DNA of 64,000 nucleotides from Flavobacterium bernardetii (GTDB lineage Bacteria > Bacteroidota > Bacteroidia > Flavobacteriales > Flavobacteriaceae), in NCBI RefSeq assembly GCF_011305415.1, contig NZ_JAANOQ010000001.1:124001-188000 (forward strand), given 5' to 3'. Every line of letters starts with the position of its first letter. The first letter of the stretch is position 1. Positions 59,957 through 64,000 of this stretch are shown one piece after another. The position numbers and the translations under genes were made by a program. Below the pieces are notes generated by a model. That model saw only the letters and a program-made list of their open reading frames with translations, had not been told where the DNA came from and did not search any database.

Positions 59957-61036
59957 ATGAAGAAATTAGTATTAGGAATTTCACTTTTAGTAGCAACAAC
60001 TACTTTTGCTCAAAAAGACGAATTAAAATCGTTAAAGAAAATATACGATAAAGAACAACCTTCTGCAGAAGAGTTTGCTAAGTATAAAGAAACGCTTACG
60101 AAATTAGAAGCTGTAGCTACAACTGAAGATGATAAAACGGCTTCAAACTTTTACAAATCAATGTCGCCATTAGTGGAAATGTCAACTTTAGGAGCCACGC
60201 CAGCGCCAATGCAAATTGCAAAAATATTAAATCCAGATGCATTTACTAAAATGGTTGATGGAATGCGTTCGACATTAGATTATGAAACTAAAACGGGTAA
60301 ACAAGTTTTTACATCAGAAATTAACGAAACTATTAAATCTTTTAGGCCAATTTTCACACAAATGGCTTTGACTTACAATAATGCTAAAAAGTATAAAGAA
60401 GCGTCAAGAGTATTTTACAACAGCTATAGACTAGATCCAAAAGATGTTTCTTATTTGGAAAACGCTGGAATTACTGCCTTACAAGCATCAGAATTTGTTG
60501 ATGGCGAAAAATATTATAGAGAAATGAAAGCGGTTGGTTTCAAAGGAACTGGTTTAGGTAAATTCCATTCTAAAGAAGCAGAAGTTTTAAAAACAATTGC
60601 AGCTTTAGCTTCAACTAATAATAATATTGAGCAAGCAAAAATTGATTTCAAGGAAGCTTTAGCTTTAAATCCAGACGATCTTCAGTTAGAAATTGATCAC
60701 GCTAATTTGTATTACAGATTAAATGATATCGAATCATATAAAAAGTTAATTACAGCAGTTATTGCAAAAGATCCAAACAATGCACAATTGCAATATAATG
60801 TAGGTTTTTTAGCATTATCAGATGATGAAAAATTAGTAGAAGAAATTAATGCTAATTTAAAGAATAAAGCTAAATATGATGAGTTAATGACTAAACGTAA
60901 AGCAATGTTTACTACTGCCTTACCATACTTTGAAAAAGCACATCAATTAGATGCGGCTAATGAAGATACTAAAACAATCTTAAGATTAACCTACGAAACA
61001 TTAGGTATGAAAGATAAAGCTGCATCTGTGAAATAA
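59957..61036 (+). CDS. Periplasmic TPR-repeat protein
   Basis: A 359-residue protein with signal peptide (MKKLVLGISLLVATTTFA, then QKDELKSL). The mature part is entirely helical; TPR pairs are visible at about 135-190 (ALTYNNAKKYKEASRVFYNS; RLDPKDVSYLENAGITALQ) and 210-350 (LASTNNNIEQAKIDFKEALA; ALNPDDLQLEIDHANLYYR; KAHQLDAANEDTKTILRLTY). Scaffold or adaptor in the envelope, partner unknown. Alone between the gyrA terminator and its own terminator. Confidence 0.85.
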   Translation: MKKLVLGISLLVATTTFAQKDELKSLKKIYDKEQPSAEEFAKYKETLTKLEAVATTEDDKTASNFYKSMSPLVEMSTLGATPAPMQIAKILNPDAFTKMVDGMRSTLDYETKTGKQVFTSEINETIKSFRPIFTQMALTYNNAKKYKEASRVFYNSYRLDPKDVSYLENAGITALQASEFVDGEKYYREMKAVGFKGTGLGKFHSKEAEVLKTIAALASTNNNIEQAKIDFKEALALNPDDLQLEIDHANLYYRLNDIESYKKLITAVIAKDPNNAQLQYNVGFLALSDDEKLVEEINANLKNKAKYDELMTKRKAMFTTALPYFEKAHQLDAANEDTKTILRLTYETLGMKDKAASVK

Positions 61037-61037
61037 T

Positions 61038-61075
61038 AAAAAAATGCCTTAATGAAAATTAGGGCATTTTTTTTT
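61038..61075. terminator. Bidirectional terminator between TPR and VWA genes
   Basis: AAATGCCTTAAT and ATTAGGGCATTT (one mismatched position) form a stem at about 61041-61069 with A-run before and ten T residues after. Confidence 0.85.
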
Positions 61076-61088
61076 TGGGAAATAATTT

Positions 61089-63185
61089 TTAATTCACACT
61101 TTCTACTAATCGAATAAATTCACTTCTATAGCCATCAATATCTTTAGCTTTTGACTTAGTTGCTAATTCTATAATTTCAGTTTTATTTTTGTTGACTATT
61201 AATTTTGAATCTCTAAGTTTAAGTCCAAACCAAGCAACTGCTGAACAAAATTTGAAATCTTCACTGCAGTTTTCAAGGTTAACAACATTGTTTTCAATAG
61301 TTTGAATAATTTCAATACTTTTATTTCCATCTGGTTTTTTATATCTGAATTTTATGGTTGCTAATTCGTTAGAAACTATATTGTTTTTTGTATTTGAATA
61401 TTTTAGTTCAATTGGTTCTGTAGTAAAATCACTTTTTACACCAACTGGAATTATTTCATATAAAGCTGTAACGGTATGTCCACTTCCTAATTCGCAAGCA
61501 TCTATAGTATCATTTGTGAAATCTTCGTTTCGTAATTTTCTGTTTTCGTAGCCAATTAAACGATAGTTTTGAACGTGTTTCGGATTAAATTCAATTTGAA
61601 TTTTTACATCTTTCGCAATTGCAAACATACTTCCTTTAAATTCTTTTACTAAAAAGCGATTAGCTTCTTGCATATTGTCAATATAGGCGTAGTTTCCATT
61701 TCCTTTATCAGCTAATTTTTCTAATTTCGAATCTTTGTAATTTCCCATTCCGTAACCTAAACAGGTTAAAAAGACATCGCTTTCTCTTTTTTCTTCAATT
61801 AGAGAAATCATATCACTGTCAGAAGAAGCTCCCACATTAAAATCGCCATCAGTTGCAATAATCACACGATTATTTCCGCCATTAATGAAATTTTCTTCTG
61901 CAACCTTATAGGCTAATTTTAAACCTGCACCACCAGCTGTACTTCCACCAGCTTTTAAATTTTCTAATGAAGCAATAATTTTTTCTTTATCGTTTCCTGA
62001 AGTTGGTGGTAAAACTAAACCAGCTGCTCCAGCATATACTACAATACTAATTTTGTCTTCTTTGCGTAATTGTTTAGTTAGAATTTTTAGAGATTCAATA
62101 ACTAAAGGCAATCTGTTTTCGCCACTCATAGAACCCGAAACATCAATTAAAAACACAAAATTTGAATTGGGTAAATTTCCAGTGGCGATTTCTCTTCCCT
62201 GTAAACCAATTTTAACTAATTTATGGTTCGTATTCCAAGGACAATCTCCATATTCTGTTTGTATAGAAAACGGATCATCGTTTTTTGGTTTCGCATACGA
62301 ATATTTAAAAAAGTTCATCATTTCTTCAATTCTTACAGCATCTTTTGGAACATCATTTCCGTCGTTGATGAATTTTCTAATGTTGGTATAAGAGGCATTG
62401 TCAACATCAATTGAAAAGGTTGAAAGTGGATTGGAAGTTGAATTTTCAAATGGGTTTTCTAGAAACGCATCATACTCATTATTTAAATTATCGAAATCTA
62501 ATTCGTTTAAATTTACTCCTTTTCGACCCATTTTATTGAAAAATTTTTCAACAACATTATAATTGTTAACTTCTGTTGTAATTATTATTACACCATTCTT
62601 ACCTTTTTGTCCAAAAACTTTTATGGCATCTTCAACATTAATAACTTTGATTGAGTTTATTGTTTTGTTGTCAATTAAATCCAACTCTTTTTTCAAAGCT
62701 TTTTCACCGTCGATATAAAATAATGGTTCGTTTTTAGTCTCAAATTCTTCACTACTTAATTTAGTAATTTCATCAGAAAAAGTTGCGCTAATTTCGATTG
62801 TTGAATTAGATGTTTTAGTTGCTTTAGCGGGTGCTCTATGTTTGCTGCTTTTTTTGCTACCGCTGTAACCCATTGTCACTACCAAACATTCAATAGCATT
62901 ACTAGAAGTTGCTAAAACTACATTAATTACGTTTTCAGTACCAACTGTAATTGCTTTAGTTTCTTTCCCCAAGAAAGAAAATTCTAGAACATCACCTTGA
63001 TTGGCTTTTAAACTGTATTTTCCTTTTTCATCGGTTTGTGTGCCTTGTTGCGTTCCAGCAATTGATATTATAGCACCTGGTAATGGCACTCCTTCAGAAG
63101 TCACCGTTCCAGTGATTGTTTTCTGTTGTGAAAAAACGGTATTTACTACTAATAGTACGAAGATTAAAATTTTTAGTTTTGTCAT
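61089..63185 (-). CDS. Secreted von Willebrand type A domain protein (YfbK-like) with carboxypeptidase-regulatory and plug-like segments
   Basis: A 698-residue protein. Signal peptide 1-19 (ending TVFSQ). Residues ~22-100 are a carboxypeptidase D regulatory-like domain (GTVTSEGVPLPGAIISIAGT; GTQTDEKGKYSL). About residues 145-205 resemble a piece of a TonB-receptor plug (SIKVINVEDAIKVFGQKGKN, then GVIIITT). Then the YfbK N-terminal domain (ENPLSTFSIDVDNASYTNIR), a VWA domain with MIDAS motif DVSGSMSG near 348, and a DUF3520-like C-terminus (CSAVAWFGLKLRDSK). Surface adhesion or assembly is likely; no channel is present. The gene behind (63216 onward) shares the plug-like piece. Confidence 0.85.
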   Translation of the reverse strand: MTKLKILIFVLLVVNTVFSQQKTITGTVTSEGVPLPGAIISIAGTQQGTQTDEKGKYSLKANQGDVLEFSFLGKETKAITVGTENVINVVLATSSNAIECLVVTMGYSGSKKSSKHRAPAKATKTSNSTIEISATFSDEITKLSSEEFETKNEPLFYIDGEKALKKELDLIDNKTINSIKVINVEDAIKVFGQKGKNGVIIITTEVNNYNVVEKFFNKMGRKGVNLNELDFDNLNNEYDAFLENPFENSTSNPLSTFSIDVDNASYTNIRKFINDGNDVPKDAVRIEEMMNFFKYSYAKPKNDDPFSIQTEYGDCPWNTNHKLVKIGLQGREIATGNLPNSNFVFLIDVSGSMSGENRLPLVIESLKILTKQLRKEDKISIVVYAGAAGLVLPPTSGNDKEKIIASLENLKAGGSTAGGAGLKLAYKVAEENFINGGNNRVIIATDGDFNVGASSDSDMISLIEEKRESDVFLTCLGYGMGNYKDSKLEKLADKGNGNYAYIDNMQEANRFLVKEFKGSMFAIAKDVKIQIEFNPKHVQNYRLIGYENRKLRNEDFTNDTIDACELGSGHTVTALYEIIPVGVKSDFTTEPIELKYSNTKNNIVSNELATIKFRYKKPDGNKSIEIIQTIENNVVNLENCSEDFKFCSAVAWFGLKLRDSKLIVNKNKTEIIELATKSKAKDIDGYRSEFIRLVESVN

Positions 63186-63215
63186 AAGGTTTTGTTTTTT
63201 TGAATTTGACTATTT

Positions 63216-64000
63216 TTATTTTTCCGCCGGTTTCCCGTCTTTTGTGGTGATGATTACAATTCCGTTTTTACCTTTTTTGCCATAAATTTTAGTAGCATCA
63301 GCAGGTTTTAAAATGTTAGTTGAAGTTATTCTTTGTTTATCTAAAGGCGCATAAGGACTCGTTGGGTTTTTCCCAAATAACGATTCTTCCGAATATTCTA
63401 TTCCGTTAATTATATACAATGGATTTGGTAAATAAGTGAATTCCTCAACATCTTCATCATTTATTTTGTTTAATTCTTTTTTCGCATTGTAGCTTTTGTC
63501 CATAGCCACGCCATCAATTACCACTAAATCTTTATTTTGTTGAACAGGAGCTACTTCTGCCGTTTTAGATTTAGCGGGCTTATATTTAGATTTTACTTCT
63601 TTAGCAGTTGCATCATATTTTTTGTTTGGAGCCAAATAACCATTATTTGAACTCGAAGAGTTAAGTGCACTATTTCTATAGCTAACTTCGTTTTCTGTAG
63701 TGCTATTTTTATTCAATTCGTTTGAAATTATTCCTTTTTCTTCCAAAGTAGAATTGTCTTCTCTCATTTCCATTTTTGCGGCAGCATCATCAATTACTTC
63801 TGATGATGTAAGTACTTCTGGATAAAAACTACTTTCTGCAGAGGCTACTCCAGAATTATAATTTGGATTTATCGCTTTTTTCGGATCGTTATTGTCAACC
63901 ACAACTTCTTTTGCTTCATCAATAATTTTCTTCACAGAATCATTAGAAACAATAACTGGATTTGTAGTGTTATTGATGACTTTGCCTTTGATTGTTTCAT
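63216..64000 (-). CDS. Plug-like/carboxypeptidase-regulatory protein, 5' end outside the window
   Basis: The frame is open through the right edge, so the gene continues beyond 64000; a GTG at 63935 is internal. The visible 260-odd residues begin with ETIKGKVINNTTNPV, probably a carboxypeptidase-regulatory-like strand. A disordered Ser/Asn/Lys/Glu-rich region follows. Near the C-terminus come LPNPLYIINGIEYSEE and ATKIYGKKGKNGIVIITTKD, which match a TonB-receptor plug segment without any barrel. It is 30 bp before the VWA gene on the same strand, so both are probably in one transcript. An M56/BlaR1-like or VWA partner may precede it. Confidence 0.75.
   Translation of the reverse strand, partial: ETIKGKVINNTTNPVIVSNDSVKKIIDEAKEVVVDNNDPKKAINPNYNSGVASAESSFYPEVLTSSEVIDDAAAKMEMREDNSTLEEKGIISNELNKNSTTENEVSYRNSALNSSSSNNGYLAPNKKYDATAKEVKSKYKPAKSKTAEVAPVQQNKDLVVIDGVAMDKSYNAKKELNKINDEDVEEFTYLPNPLYIINGIEYSEESLFGKNPTSPYAPLDKQRITSTNILKPADATKIYGKKGKNGIVIITTKDGKPAEK

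Overview
This window is an AT-rich chromosomal segment from a member of the Flavobacteriaceae, most likely Flavobacterium or a close relative. The evidence is a gliding-motility lipoprotein isomerase (GldI), a type B type IX secretion C-terminal domain, menaquinone genes, a SufBCD set without SufSE alongside, TAnnTTTG -7 promoter boxes, almost no Shine-Dalgarno signals, and the typical flavobacterial intergenic 'word' repeats. No rRNA, tRNA or CRISPR array was seen.

Layout. 1-4.7 kb: a cut-off hypothetical gene, a secreted S9 peptidase, a beta-lactamase-fold lipoprotein and a PH-like membrane protein. 4.7-9.6 kb: menaquinone cluster menB-menA-MBL hydrolase-TPR protein-menC. 9.6-11.6 kb: small genes, ruvX and a GldH-like lipoprotein. 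11.7-18 kb: a tightly packed minus-strand operon running type IX cargo protein - crcB - DHH phosphoesterase - gldI - two cyclophilin/FKBP fusions. 18-20.8 kb: an ABC exporter and two DUF genes. 20.8-24.3 kb: the accessory stretch, with a complete IS4-family element inserted in the centre of a dyad in a 40-bp-period hairpin array, an orphan lipoprotein, and a membrane-protein gene broken by an in-frame TGA. 24.3-33.2 kb: repair genes uvrB, uvrA and nth interleaved with a four-helix-bundle gene, a PagL-like protein, a RelE/ParE-type toxin-antitoxin pair, an ECF sigma factor and an unlisted 47-codon gene. 33.4-39.1 kb: bcp and the Fe-S operon (A-type scaffold, sufB, sufC, four-helix-bundle gene, sufD). 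39.2-46.6 kb: MBL hydrolase, subtilase lipoprotein, M1 peptidase, RimK fusion, and a run of tiny membrane proteins, two of which resemble the membrane hairpin of GldL. 46.7-54.5 kb: hutH, then the threonine operon thrABC behind a Thr-rich leader peptide and attenuator, then gcvT. 54.5-64 kb: clpC, gyrA, a TPR protein, a von Willebrand-type protein and a further cut-off gene.

The most unusual signal lies between the genes. Many gaps are filled from stop codon to start codon by short-word arrays of several families (CGTAAATC, TTTCAAG, AAAGTCG, GAAGCTGG, CGCAAAG/CTCTGTG). The arrays are usually arranged as inverted copies. In two places (26.25-26.83 kb and 35.94-36.42 kb) the inverted copies bracket a single gene of the four-helix-bundle (23S rRNA intervening sequence / Avd-like) family, and at the second locus the repeat also encodes the last residues of SufC. 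This suggests gene-plus-repeat cassettes with solo repeat derivatives, formally like REP/RAYT systems. Two further structured repeat families show compensatory base changes: a GTTGnCT-N11-AGnCAAY hairpin (18.87-18.94 and 33.24-33.32 kb), and the 40-bp-period array at 20.91/22.32-22.53 kb.
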